Origin: Bacillus sp. V2I10
GTDB lineage: Bacteria; Bacillota; Bacilli; Bacillales; Bacillaceae
Direction of reading: 5' to 3'
Length of the DNA stretch: 64,000 nucleotides
NCBI RefSeq assembly: GCF_030817055.1
Contig: NZ_JAUSYV010000001.1
Location: 2,814,001-2,878,000 of the forward strand
Shown here: positions 34,800 to 43,374 of the stretch, piece by piece
Layout of the letters: each line of letters opens with the position of its first letter
Numbering within the stretch: position 1 is the first letter of the stretch
Notes under the pieces: model-generated
Seen by the model: the letters and a program-made list of their open reading frames with translations, nothing else
The model's database searches: none
What the model was told of the DNA's origin: nothing
Made by a program: the position numbers and the translations under genes

Positions 34800-35201
34800 A
34801 TGTTAGAAAAACTTAGAAAAATTGATATGAAAACAGCTGTATTTATGGGGATTAGTTTTTACTCTTTGACTATCTTAATCCATGTTCTTATTATTAACGG
34901 CATTATTCCATTGACATGGGTTAATGGTGGACGGTCTGAATCTCTGGCTACTCAGCTACCAATTTCTATTATCAATACCATTATTTCTATTATTGGAGGA
35001 TTTTTTACGCTGATAGTTGGCAGAAATATACTATATAAATACAAAAGAGGAATAACCGTGATATGTTGGTTTTTTGTTGTGCTTTGGTCATTTGGGTTTA
35101 TACTGCAATTATTTGGAACAGCTTTTGAAAAAATAGTTTGTTCGTTAATATTGCTTCTTGGAGTCATCTCGAACTTGCGTATGGCGATTGAAACAAGATA
35201 G
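34800..35201 (+). CDS. Uncharacterised four-helix membrane protein
   Basis: 133 residues with four hydrophobic segments (about 15-35, 50-75, 85-105, 108-125) and short polar loops. GAGGTGAT lies 6 nt before the ATG, a good ribosome site. No family is recognised. It stands alone in the decay-rich zone. Confidence 0.55.
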   Translation: MLEKLRKIDMKTAVFMGISFYSLTILIHVLIINGIIPLTWVNGGRSESLATQLPISIINTIISIIGGFFTLIVGRNILYKYKRGITVICWFFVVLWSFGFILQLFGTAFEKIVCSLILLLGVISNLRMAIETR

Positions 35202-35370
35202 CATTAACACTTAAATTAACAAGTTTGTGAAAAAATGCACTTAAACTAATGGGTGCGATTCTTAAATAACTAAGGATCGCTTTTTCTTATTCAAGTATCC
35301 AGGCAGGATTGTGCAATAAATGAAATTTTGTTATTGTGTAATATTCAACTCTAACCAAGGGGTGATAAAC
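35202..35370. repeat. Intergenic element with a dispersed ACTAAYGGGTGC-type motif
   Basis: ACTAATGGGTGCGATT at about 35245-35260 is followed by a loose hairpin (GCGAT..ATCGC) and T5. Related CTAACGGGTG motifs occur at 43353-43362 and 45727-45736, each near a hairpin in a gene-free gap. Confidence 0.4.
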
Positions 35371-35502
35371 ATGAATTTAGTCATATTGGACACGATATTC
35401 TCGGTTGTGAAATTTCCACCAACAGAGGAGATACCATCTTGGGGTGGCAAAGGCGAATTCTTTTCGATTACACGTACAATCGAAGAACTTTCTATTCTTC
35501 TG
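35371..35502 (+). pseudogene. N-terminal fragment of an ACT-domain protein gene
   Basis: From ATG 35371, with AAGGGGTGAT upstream, the frame reads MNLVILDTIFSVVKF, PPTEEIPSWGGKG and EFFSITRTIEELSIL, resembling the start of Bacillus ACT-domain (CASTOR/ACT_7) proteins of about 130 residues. After about 44 codons homology ends abruptly where a fragment of another gene, on the opposite strand, begins. The frame then runs on into antisense sequence to 35577. Confidence 0.65.
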
Positions 35503-35725
35503 GTCTTTGTCTTTTTAAAAATGAATTACAACATATCAATATTAAAGCTATTATTATTTCCCAACTTCCCACAGTAAGCCCCACATTTATGGACAGTCCT
35601 ACCAAAAGTGCATCAAAAGGTGAAGTTCCAAGGTCTGATTGTATAGTGAAAGAAATACCAAGGGGTAATATTAAAATTCCTAATACATAAAAAACATATT
35701 TCACTTTACTCGACCTCTTTATCAT
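35492..35725 (-). pseudogene. N-terminal fragment of a YczE/YyaS-like membrane protein gene
   Basis: A 77-residue frame with two hydrophobic segments and the conserved-looking GISFTIQSDLGTSPFDALLVGLS of YczE-type proteins, which normally have about 200 residues. It stops at RQRPEE, where the ACT-domain fragment begins. The gene is divergent from marR, and the operator-like sites lie upstream of it, so it was probably the regulated target. Confidence 0.65.
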
Positions 35726-35731
35726 TATTTT

Positions 35732-35798
35732 TTTGTTGCAAATGCAACAAAGTTAGGTTAAATTTAACATATACCATTTTTATTGCATTTGCCAACAA
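35732..35798. promoter_or_regulatory. Two related operators between marR and the yczE-like fragment
   Basis: Site 1 (35732-35751) is a perfect dyad, TTTGTTGCA-AA-TGCAACAAA. Site 2 (about 35783-35798, TTGCATTTGCCAACAA) is the same sequence on the other strand with one inserted base. They lie about 50 bp apart in the divergent promoter region, as expected for an autoregulated MarR protein. Confidence 0.65.
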
Positions 35799-35821
35799 AA
35801 ATATGTACTAAGGAGTTAATT

Positions 35822-36274
35822 ATGAAGGAAATTCTTCGAGAAATTGGAATGATAGCAAGGGCATTAGATTCTATAAGTAATATAGAATTTATAGAATATG
35901 ACCTTAAAAAAGGGCAGTATTTGTACCTTGTACGAATATGTGAAAACCTAGGAATCATTCAAGAAAAGTTAGCTGAGATGATAAAAGTAGATCGAACAAC
36001 AGCAGCTCGTGCTATAAAAAAACTTGAAATTAATGGCTTTATTGAAAAGAAAGAGGATAAACATAACAAAAAAATTAAAAAACTCTTTCCAACAGAGAAA
36101 GGGGAAAATGTTTATCCTTTTATAAAAAGAGAAAATGATTATTCCAATATCGTTGCCTTAGAGGGATTTTCCGAAAGAGAAGTAGAAACCATTTTCAATC
36201 TTCTTCAAAGAGTAAGAAAAAATATAGAAAAAGACTGGGAATTTGTAAAAAAGGGAAACAAGAGAAATTATTGA
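35822..36274 (+). CDS. MarR family transcriptional regulator
   Basis: From the ATG at 35822 (AAGGAG 6 nt upstream) the protein has 150 residues. The winged helix reads GIIQEKLAEMIKVDRTTAARAIKKLEINGFIEKKED, followed by the beta wing KKIKKLFPTEKG and a C-terminal dimerisation helix. It is divergent from the truncated YczE-like gene and lies 25 bp before a PaiA-like acetyltransferase gene with which it may be co-transcribed. It probably binds the dyads at 35732-35798. Confidence 0.85.
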   Translation: MKEILREIGMIARALDSISNIEFIEYDLKKGQYLYLVRICENLGIIQEKLAEMIKVDRTTAARAIKKLEINGFIEKKEDKHNKKIKKLFPTEKGENVYPFIKRENDYSNIVALEGFSEREVETIFNLLQRVRKNIEKDWEFVKKGNKRNY

Positions 36275-36299
36275 TTATATAAAGGAGCGACATATTTAA

Positions 36300-36818
36300 A
36301 TGACTATAAATATAAAAAAGTGTACCCTTGAAGATTCACGCAAACTTCAAGAAATTAGTTATGAAACATTTAATGAGACATTTAAGCATCAGAATTCACC
36401 CGAAAATATGAATGCCTATTTGGAAAGGGCATTTAACTTAAAACAATTAGAAAAAGAATTATCCAATATTTCTTCGCAATTCTTTTTTGTTTATTTTAAT
36501 AATGAAGTCGCTGGATATTTAAAGGTCAATACCAATGATGCTCAGTCTGAAGAAATGGGTGATGAATCACTTGAAATCGAGAGGATTTATATAAAGAACA
36601 AATTTCAAAAACATGGGATTGGTAAATATCTGCTAAATAAAGCTATGGAAATTGCTATGGAACGTAATAAAAAGAAAATCTGGCTAGGCGTATGGGGAAA
36701 AAATGAAAATGCTATTGCTTTTTATAAGAAAATGGGGTTTGTTCAAACTGGAGCCCACTCTTTTTATATGGGTGATGAAGAACAAATGGACTTTATAATG
36801 ACCAAAACACTCATATAA
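36300..36818 (+). CDS. GNAT acetyltransferase, PaiA-like (spermidine/spermine N-acetyltransferase type)
   Basis: 172 residues with the acetyl-CoA motif IERIYIKNKFQKHGIGKYLLNKAM and the C-terminal AIAFYKKMGFVQTGAHSFYMGDEEQMDFIM, close to PaiA of Bacillus. PaiA acetylates polyamines. In Bacillus paiA is followed by paiB; here a broken paiB follows after 23 bp, and an intact paiB-like gene lies 6 kb away. AAGGAGCGAC precedes the ATG. Confidence 0.8.
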   Translation: MTINIKKCTLEDSRKLQEISYETFNETFKHQNSPENMNAYLERAFNLKQLEKELSNISSQFFFVYFNNEVAGYLKVNTNDAQSEEMGDESLEIERIYIKNKFQKHGIGKYLLNKAMEIAMERNKKKIWLGVWGKNENAIAFYKKMGFVQTGAHSFYMGDEEQMDFIMTKTLI

Positions 36819-36841
36819 CTTTTTTTGAAAGGTGGATTATT

Positions 36842-37369
36842 ATGTATATTCCATAATATTTTAAGGTCACAAATGTTGATGAAATTTGGGGTTTTGTTCA
36901 AAAAAACTCTTTTGGCACGATTGTCACAACAGAACAAGGGAAACCAATTGCCACTCATTAGCCTTTGGGGTTAAATAAAAAAGGTGATGATTACTATATA
37001 CTGAGCATATGGCTTATGGAAATCCTCAGTGGAGAACATTTGAAACCTGTGAATATGTGCTTGTTATGTTTCAGGGACCGAACGCTTACATTTCTTTTTC
37101 TTGGTATGGGCATGAAGAAGTTCCAACATGGAAATTATCAAGCCGTCCATGTATATGGTAAAGTAAGCATTTTAGAGAAAGATGAATTAATAGAAGAATT
37201 AACAATAATGCTGGAAAAATATGAAGAAAATCGTGAAAATCCTGTTTTATGGGATAAACTTTCTCCTCATCTCTTAGAAAGTGAACTGAAAGGTATAGTT
37301 TGATTTAAGATTAAGGTGGGAGAAATTCAGGCTGCATATAAATTAAGTCAGAACCGAAATGAATCGGAG
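36842..37369 (+). pseudogene. paiB-like gene with stops, a frameshift and an IS at its 3' end
   Basis: The start MYIP is followed by TAA, then YFKVTNVDEIWGFVQKNSFGTIVTTEQGKPIATH and another stop. After a frameshift come EYVLVMFQGPNAYISFSWYGHEEVPTW and then NYQAVHVYGKV. GIV, a TGA, then FKIKVGEIQAAYKLSQNRNESE restores the PaiB C-terminal KLSQN box. Homology ends at about 37369, exactly where IS150-like sequence begins. It is clearly nonfunctional. Confidence 0.85.
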
Positions 37370-37657
37370 ACGTCCCATGGTCATTCATATAATTAAGTAC
37401 GTCTAGTTTAAACTGTCCCGAATAACTTGTATAGGATATTTTAAATAACCCTTCTATACCATGATGCTTGTATTGCGCTACCCAGTTCATTACCACACTT
37501 TCAGATGTCCCAATAGATGAGCCAATCGAACGATAACTCTCTTTGCCTTCTAAATAGCATTGAACCGCCGCTAATTTATCCTCTGTATTAAATTTAGCCA
37601 TAGAAAAACTGCACCTCCAATTGTTAGATGGTGTCTAACAATTGGGGTGCAGTTCAA
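37370..37657 (-). mobile_element. 5' remnant of an IS3-family (IS150-like) insertion sequence
   Basis: On the minus strand the element begins with the terminal sequence TGAACTGCACCCCAATTG at about 37656, then a short hairpin (ATTGTTAG/CTAACAAT). An OrfA start with HTH follows (MAKFNTEDKLAAVQCYLEGKESYRSIGSSIG, SVVMNWVAQYKHHG). The OrfA frame continues into paiB antisense sequence to a stop at 37311. The rest of orfA, all of orfB and the right end are missing, so an IS-mediated deletion has occurred. Confidence 0.8.
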
Positions 37658-37792
37658 ACCTCCAAGCGTTTTTTATTGCTAATTATAATGTTATTTTATA
37701 TGCGATTTTCGGTGCTATTTAATATGTTTTTAAAGTTTTTTTTACTTCTCCACGTTATCGGAACTACTTACACGAAAAATGCGTTGCTTTTT
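37658..37792. other. Short gap between IS remnant and amidase gene
   Basis: A/T-rich; it contains only the short frame 37628-37834, which overlaps the IS end and is not credible as a gene. Confidence 0.4.
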
Positions 37793-38653
37793 TTAATATC
37801 TAACTGGGATCAATATTCTTTGACCGATATATAAATAAGCATTTGGATTAATTTTGTTCCACTGGGAAATGGCATTGATTGTAGTACCGTATCTTTGGGC
37901 GATTAACCACAATGTTTCACCCCTTCTGACAATGTGAACGAACTGCCCTATAACCCTTAATCGTGACCAATCAAACAACCCTCCCGGATCGGTCCTCCTG
38001 CCCGGGGCGTACTCATCATGTCCTACAACATGCTGCCTGTCTCTTACTATCGAGGGATGGCGCTTAATGATTTCATCAAGAAGCAAATTTAAAGAGCGGT
38101 ACTGAGCATCCGTGTATCCTATATTTGAGGGAGAAATCAAATCGTATGTCTTGGATGAAAAAAAGGGAAGCATCTCATTGCGGGTTCCAATTGCCATTAA
38201 TTCTATCCCGATTGAATATTCATTTAACCGGTTTTCGTATCCTGGAAATCCTGGAAGGTTCCCTTTCCCTGCATGATACGCAACTCGATTTTCATCGACC
38301 AGTCGATAAATCTCTCCATTTCTTCCAATCAAGTAATGTGAAGAAACCCCGCCATTTAAAAAAATACGATAAATATCCTGGACATTGTAAGGATTACGTG
38401 GATTATTAGCTGCATTGGATATGAAGTGAATAACCACATGCGTTATATTCTCTGTTCTAGGCTTTGAGTTTTGCAATGGAAGGTAGTAATTCTGAACGGC
38501 GACGGTTCTTTCAGGAATATTTAGTGCAGTTCCGGGATAAATCGTATTTGGGTTTTGGATGTTATTCACCCTAATGATTTCTAGTACAGATGTATTGTAG
38601 TTTTGTGCAATTTGCCATAAGCTTTCCCCTGGCTGCACGACATAAGTTGGCAT
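37793..38653 (-). CDS. N-acetylmuramoyl-L-alanine amidase flanked by two LysM domains
   Basis: 286 residues. An N-terminal LysM (TYVVQPGESLWQIAQNYNTSVLEIIRVNNIQ, about 3-46) is followed by an amidase_2 domain of the T7-lysozyme/PGRP type (HVVIHFISN, YSIGIELMAIG, VVGHDEYAPGRRTDPGGLFDW). A C-terminal LysM closes the protein (HIVRRGETLWLIAQRYGTTINAI). There is no signal peptide, suggesting release by lysis or mother-cell expression. It resembles phage or sporulation lysins. GGGGAGGG precedes the ATG. Confidence 0.85.
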   Translation of the reverse strand: MPTYVVQPGESLWQIAQNYNTSVLEIIRVNNIQNPNTIYPGTALNIPERTVAVQNYYLPLQNSKPRTENITHVVIHFISNAANNPRNPYNVQDIYRIFLNGGVSSHYLIGRNGEIYRLVDENRVAYHAGKGNLPGFPGYENRLNEYSIGIELMAIGTRNEMLPFFSSKTYDLISPSNIGYTDAQYRSLNLLLDEIIKRHPSIVRDRQHVVGHDEYAPGRRTDPGGLFDWSRLRVIGQFVHIVRRGETLWLIAQRYGTTINAISQWNKINPNAYLYIGQRILIPVRY

Positions 38654-39436
38654 TACAAAACCCTCCCCTGTATAACATCCTTTATATATATTCGATGGGA
38701 AGCGATAAGATGAAATGTTGCTTTTTTGGAATACCTGAAAAGATTTTTGTTAATTGACTCTCTCAGTTAAAAAGAATAACGAATTAAATGGAAAAGGGAA
38801 TCAAGTTGTAAGGTTACGGTACGATTCCATTACGGGAGGCAGAAAAAAGAATATGGAAGAAACCATTGTGAAGACAGAGAAAATATTGTTAAATATCAAA
38901 AAGGCTTTGAGTTATCCAACTTTTCTAATTTCTTCGGTAACTTCCGATTCAAGGGAAGGTAAAGGTCGTCTTTAAGTTCCTCGAATTAATTAATTTAGCG
39001 AATGATGCCTCCTCAACACACGAGGAAAATAATGGAATAAGTCATTTTTGTTAACGGAAACTAATATGAGGTGGCGTGAATATACACCTACTTACATGTA
39101 GAAACATTTCATCAACTGCAATTCTAACAGTTGCTTTACCATCTCCTATATCATCATAAATAAGAGGAAGAGGATTGGTCTGAAGAATATAAACAATCAT
39201 ACATAAAAGAATGAAATGATGATAAGAAAAAGTATGCAAATGTTCGAATAACTCTAATCAGGCTATATTCCAAGGATGATCTTTGAAAAACCCTTTCAGC
39301 CTGGATGTTATCTAGTTTGGCTGTACTTTTGATCATCATCCGGAGTACAAAGAGTAAGAATATTTCTCGCTGGTTTTACACACTAATAAAAAGATAATGA
39401 AAAAATATCAATGAACATCCAGAAAGGACAGAGAGT
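38654..39436. other. 780-bp region with a possible tyrosine-kinase-like gene remnant
   Basis: No intact gene was found. At 38854-39055 the plus strand reads EETIVKTEKILLNIKKALSYPTFLISSVTSDSREGKGRL followed, after a stop and frameshift, by LINLANDASSTHEEN. This faintly recalls the P-loop region of CpsD/YwqD capsule tyrosine kinases (VTS-GEGKS-NLA). The match is weak and the assignment tentative. Nothing else was recognised up to 39436. Confidence 0.3.
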
Positions 39437-40441
39437 ATGAAAAAATATCTTGTGCTCCTCATTTTCACTATCTCATTCATGTTCATATATTTATCTCCTG
39501 TCCACGCCCAAAATAACCCGAGAAACATTTATGAGGTAAAACCAGGAGATTATTTATGGAAGATCGCTCAGACCTATGAGACGACTGTGCAGGACCTGAA
39601 GCAAATCAACGGCTTACAAACAGATTTACTATTAGTCGGGCAAAAATTAAGGGTTCCCATTGATTACGAAGTTGTTCCCGGGGATACGCTCTGGAAGCTT
39701 TCCCAGACCTTTTCCTCTACAGTTCCATTAATCAAATCAGCAAATGGTCTTACTTCGAATATGATTTATGTCGGTCAAAAGTTAAAGATTCCTCCGAAAA
39801 AGCTTAAAATGCAAGGACAATTTTTCCTGATGACAAGAGAGGAATTCAAAGACTGGATTTTTAACCAAAAATTCACGAGAAGAGTGGGGAAGGTCCAACA
39901 GCATCACACGTACCAGCCATCTTATCAGTCATTCAACGGATCCAATCATTTTACGTTAATGCAGGGGATGAAGGATTATCATGTAACAGGCATGAATTGG
40001 AGCAATATCAGTCAGCAATTGACCACATTCCCAGACGGTACAGTGGCACTCGGTAGACCGTTCAACACACCTCCCGAAGGTTCATTTGGGCTGCTAAATG
40101 AAGTTGTCATGCACGAAATCGAAAAAGATGCGCTAGCGATTGAAAATGTCGGAAACTTCGATGCTGAACACATGACAGCCGAGCAAAGGGAAACCATTAT
40201 TACCGTTACCGCCTTGCTCATGTTGAAATACGGCTTGCAGCCAACGGTCGACACTATCACTTATCATCACTGGTGGGATATAAATACAGGGGAAAGAGTG
40301 CTGGATGCAGGTCACGGACATGCTATCAAAACTTGCCCTGGTACTGGATTTTTTGGTGGAAACTCCACGGACGATGCAAAAAATAATTTTTATCCTCTAG
40401 TCGATAAAAAAATGCATGAAATTTTGGCAACTATGCAATAG
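39437..40441 (+). CDS. Secreted amidase with two N-terminal LysM domains
   Basis: 334 residues. A signal peptide (MKKYLVLLIFTISFMFIYLSPVHA, cut after about residue 24) is followed by two LysM domains (YEVKPGDYLWKIAQTYETTVQDL and YEVVPGDTLWKLSQTFSSTVPLI). A peptidoglycan amidase domain follows, with histidines in VQQHHTYQPSYQ and TYHHWWD, Glu in VMHEIEKDALAIENVGNFD, and the Cys/Pro segment KTCPGTGFFGG. It probably trims the cell wall outside the membrane. AAAGGACAGAGAG precedes the ATG and a terminator follows. Confidence 0.85.
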   Translation: MKKYLVLLIFTISFMFIYLSPVHAQNNPRNIYEVKPGDYLWKIAQTYETTVQDLKQINGLQTDLLLVGQKLRVPIDYEVVPGDTLWKLSQTFSSTVPLIKSANGLTSNMIYVGQKLKIPPKKLKMQGQFFLMTREEFKDWIFNQKFTRRVGKVQQHHTYQPSYQSFNGSNHFTLMQGMKDYHVTGMNWSNISQQLTTFPDGTVALGRPFNTPPEGSFGLLNEVVMHEIEKDALAIENVGNFDAEHMTAEQRETIITVTALLMLKYGLQPTVDTITYHHWWDINTGERVLDAGHGHAIKTCPGTGFFGGNSTDDAKNNFYPLVDKKMHEILATMQ

Positions 40442-40449
40442 TTACAAAA

Positions 40450-40470
40450 ATGCTCAGTCACACTGAGCAT
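40450..40470 (+). terminator. Terminator after the secreted amidase gene
   Basis: ATGCTCAG and CTGAGCAT with a TCACA loop, followed by T6. Confidence 0.85.
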
Positions 40471-40650
40471 TTTTTGTTTCTTTTAGAATAAAAATCCGGT
40501 TGGTAGAAGAATACATAAGGCTATACAAGTTATCTTATAGAGCAAAAGGATTTATTTGATGCTTTTCCTGAAAATCCATTTTAAATTTGTAAAGACCAAA
40601 AAATAATTCATGTGACGGGTACGATTTTTCAATACGAAGGAGAGTGGAAT

Positions 40651-40923
40651 ATGATTGGAAAAATACTTGTTCTTATAATTGGTATTTTTATTGTTTGTGT
40701 GGGTATTTGGTATAACAAAAAATATCATAATGAAAAGTTTATTGATAATTCCTTTTCTTCATCTGGTTCTTTTATTGGTGATGTTTTCGCCTTTATTTTT
40801 TTCTTTATAATAGTAATCCTTCCTTTGTATGTTTTTAAAACCCGTTACAATCTTATTTGGGTTATTATTAATTTACTCAGTAATTTTAAATTTTTAACTA
40901 CATGTGCGCGAAATCTTCTTTAG
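40651..40923 (+). CDS. Small uncharacterised membrane protein, 90 residues
   Basis: From the ATG at 40651 (AAGGAGAGTGG upstream). It has two hydrophobic segments (GKILVLIIGIFIVCVGIWY and VFAFIFFFIIVILPLYVF) separated by a Ser-rich loop. Unrecognised. It precedes another small membrane protein by 13 bp and probably shares its transcript. Neither carries toxin or holin hallmarks clear enough to name. Confidence 0.5.
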   Translation: MIGKILVLIIGIFIVCVGIWYNKKYHNEKFIDNSFSSSGSFIGDVFAFIFFFIIVILPLYVFKTRYNLIWVIINLLSNFKFLTTCARNLL

Positions 40924-40936
40924 GAAGGGCGTTAAA

Positions 40937-41125
40937 ATGAGGTATTTATATTGGTTAGTAAAATTTACGTGGTATTTTACAATGTCAGTTTTAGCCACAA
41001 CATACTGGAAAGGTTACGGTTGGTGGTTTTTGGTTCTTTGTGCTATAGCGTTGCTTTTAGGTGATGAGTTGATTAGGAAATGGGAGGTTAGCTTAATAAG
41101 AGGAATAATTGAGGATGCAGCATAA
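40937..41125 (+). CDS. Small uncharacterised membrane protein, 62 residues
   Basis: The ATG at 40937 lies after AGGAAGGGCG. It has two hydrophobic stretches rich in Trp and Tyr (YLYWLVKFTWYFTMSVLATTYW and GWWFLVLCAIALLLGDE) and a charged C-terminus. A perfect terminator overlaps its stop. Function unknown. Confidence 0.5.
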   Translation: MRYLYWLVKFTWYFTMSVLATTYWKGYGWWFLVLCAIALLLGDELIRKWEVSLIRGIIEDAA

Positions 41126-41137
41126 AACTGCATCCTC
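41111..41137 (+). terminator. Terminator after the two small membrane protein genes
   Basis: Perfect 10-bp arms GAGGATGCAG (41111-41120) and CTGCATCCTC (41128-41137). The T-tract is weak. Confidence 0.6.
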
Positions 41138-41187
41138 AAGCTTTACTTCACCGTTTCTTGTAAGTGTAGGACTATAAAGGGTGTTTT

Positions 41188-42567
41188 TTATGACCAAGCC
41201 TTTTTTAAAAGCTTCACGCCTAACTGGATTTCCTCACAAGAAAGATTACTGAACCCAAGTTTAATAATTGGATCATCAGAATGATTTTTTATGAAATAAA
41301 TGGAGGTAGGATACACTTTTACACCAGAATAGGAAGCACGCTCGATTAGCCATTCCTCTGAACGTTTTAGATGTATCTTAACTAGTAAGTACAAACCAGA
41401 TTGCTCCCCAATAATGGATATATTTTGTTTGAATTGATTTTTTAATTCTGAAACTATGCACTGCATTTTTCTCTTATAAACAAGACGCATACGTTTAATA
41501 TGGCGAATCCATTCTCCCTCTTCCATAAATTTAGCCATTGTGAGCTGGCTAAGAAGGGAAGTGGTACATTCGAAATTCAGAAATTGGTTTTTATAACGGT
41601 TTAAAAGTCGCTGTGGCAGCACCATATAACTTAGACGGATTCCTGGAAGAAAGGACTTTGAGAAATTCCCTAGATAAATAACTCTTGTTGAATCAATCGA
41701 TGCAAGTGCAGGAAATGGTTGTTGCGTATACCGAAATTCACTATCATAATCGTCTTCAATAATATATCCGTGCATCTTGTTAGCCCAATGAATAAGCATT
41801 TGCCTTTGTTGAATGGACATGCTTACTCCAAGTGGACTTTGATGGGAGGGTGTTACATAGATTAACCGTGACCTCATTTGTTCTAATTTTGAAAATTCAG
41901 TACCTGTTTCATAAACTGGTAAAGTTTCAAGCGTTAAACGATGGAATCGAAAAGCTTCCCTAGCTCCATCATACCCTGGGTCCTCTACGATAATGCCAGA
42001 GAAATCATCCTTCAGAATTTGTCCAAGATTGATCAGCATTTGTTGGGTACTACTGCCGATTATAATCGCATTTGGATCTGTTTTCACCCCACGAGATTGG
42101 AGTAAATATGTGGCGATTTGTTCACGCAAGAACACTTCACCAAAGGTTTCTCCGTATCGAAAACTCTCCTGTAATGTTAAAACTTGATTTGCTATTCTCC
42201 TCCAAATTTTCAGGGGGAAATTGGCTTGATCTACAGCTCCTGCTCGGAAATCTATTAGGACTGGTGTCCCCGACTTTGTTTGCTTTTTATTAGGAAGAAC
42301 TAAGGCATCTTGAAATAAAAGCGGCTCTAATTCATTTACAAAATACCCCTTTCGACCCTCTCCTCGGATATAGCCTTCAGCTACAAGCTGCTCATATGCC
42401 ATTAATGTCGTATTGCGGCTAACTTGAAGGGAGCCTGCGAGTTGACGAATGGAGGGCAATCGATCACCAGCCGGTATGTCTTCACGCTCAATAAATAATT
42501 TAAACTGCTCGTAGATTTGTTTGTATTTGGAAGAGTCATCCTTAAAGGCAAAAATGGTATTTTTCAT
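41188..42567 (-). CDS. MocR-family regulator (GntR HTH fused to PLP-dependent aminotransferase fold)
   Basis: 459 residues. The N-terminal GntR winged helix reads LPSIRQLAGSLQVSRNTTLMAYEQLVAEGYIRGEGRKGYFV. The aminotransferase-like domain carries GSSTQQMLINLG, EDPGYDG, EDDYDSEFRY and the PLP-lysine motif YLGNFSKSFLPGIRLSY. AAAGGTGATTG precedes the ATG. It is divergent from an intact PaiB-like gene (148 bp between the starts), its probable target. MocR proteins such as PdxR and GabR respond to PLP or amine compounds. Confidence 0.9.
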   Translation of the reverse strand: MKNTIFAFKDDSSKYKQIYEQFKLFIEREDIPAGDRLPSIRQLAGSLQVSRNTTLMAYEQLVAEGYIRGEGRKGYFVNELEPLLFQDALVLPNKKQTKSGTPVLIDFRAGAVDQANFPLKIWRRIANQVLTLQESFRYGETFGEVFLREQIATYLLQSRGVKTDPNAIIIGSSTQQMLINLGQILKDDFSGIIVEDPGYDGAREAFRFHRLTLETLPVYETGTEFSKLEQMRSRLIYVTPSHQSPLGVSMSIQQRQMLIHWANKMHGYIIEDDYDSEFRYTQQPFPALASIDSTRVIYLGNFSKSFLPGIRLSYMVLPQRLLNRYKNQFLNFECTTSLLSQLTMAKFMEEGEWIRHIKRMRLVYKRKMQCIVSELKNQFKQNISIIGEQSGLYLLVKIHLKRSEEWLIERASYSGVKVYPTSIYFIKNHSDDPIIKLGFSNLSCEEIQLGVKLLKKAWS

Positions 42568-42714
42568 TTACAATCACCTTTGACATGCTCTTTTATTAAT
42601 AATTGTACCTTTTTAGATGTCAGTTTGCATTATACAATATCTCATATCGAATCTTTATTTTTAAAGTTTCACATAACCACCAATTTCAAAGGCTTAATTA
42701 AGGAGGACTAAATC

Positions 42715-43326
42715 ATGTATATACCTAAACATTTTAAACTCGAAGATGAAGAAATGATTTATGATTTTATCGAAAAATACAGCTTTGCCACTTTATTTTC
42801 TCAGCACAACGGAGAACCATACGCTACACATCTTCCACTCACATTAAATAAAGGTGAAAGTGCTGTATATGGTCATTTTGCTCTCCCGAACAAACAATGG
42901 GAGGATATAGAAAACCAACAAGTTCTTGTGGTTTTCCAGGGTCCCCACTGTTATATTTCACCTTCTTGGTACGAAACAATGAAGGCAGTACCTACTTGGA
43001 ATTATGTGTCTATCCATTTATATGGAACGATGGAGATTGTCGAAGATCAAAAAATAATATTCGATTCTTTAAATGATATGGTAAATAAATATGAAAGCCA
43101 AGATAGTCCATACAATTTAAAAAATGTAGAACCTAGTTTTATCGAGGGAATGAGTAAAGGAATTGTAGCTTTTAAAATAAAAATCACAAAAATAGAAGCA
43201 AAAGCTAAATTAAGTCAAAATCACCCTGTGGAACGTCAAGAATTAATTATTAAGCATCTAGAAAACACTTCTAATCAAGATAATCTACAAGTGGCATCTC
43301 TTATGAAGAAAAATCTACAAAAATGA
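42715..43326 (+). CDS. PaiB-like FMN-binding protein
   Basis: 203 residues beginning MYIPKHFKLEDEEMIYDFIEKYSFATLF, with VVFQGPHCYISPSWYET and the C-terminal KAKLSQNHPVERQELIIKHL, all typical of PaiB (FMN-binding split barrel). PaiB represses sporulation and protease genes in B. subtilis. AAGGAGG lies upstream. It is divergent from a MocR regulator. A second, broken paiB copy lies at 36842-37369 after paiA, so this copy may now supply the activity. Confidence 0.85.
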   Translation: MYIPKHFKLEDEEMIYDFIEKYSFATLFSQHNGEPYATHLPLTLNKGESAVYGHFALPNKQWEDIENQQVLVVFQGPHCYISPSWYETMKAVPTWNYVSIHLYGTMEIVEDQKIIFDSLNDMVNKYESQDSPYNLKNVEPSFIEGMSKGIVAFKIKITKIEAKAKLSQNHPVERQELIIKHLENTSNQDNLQVASLMKKNLQK

Positions 43327-43374
43327 AAAGTATTTAACTTTGTCTTGTTGAGCTAACGGGTGCAATAATTGAAT

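Noticed and set aside
40012..40260. 82-codon antisense frame in the secreted amidase gene
   Set aside because: Shadow frame; the plus-strand signal peptide, LysM and amidase motifs explain the sequence.
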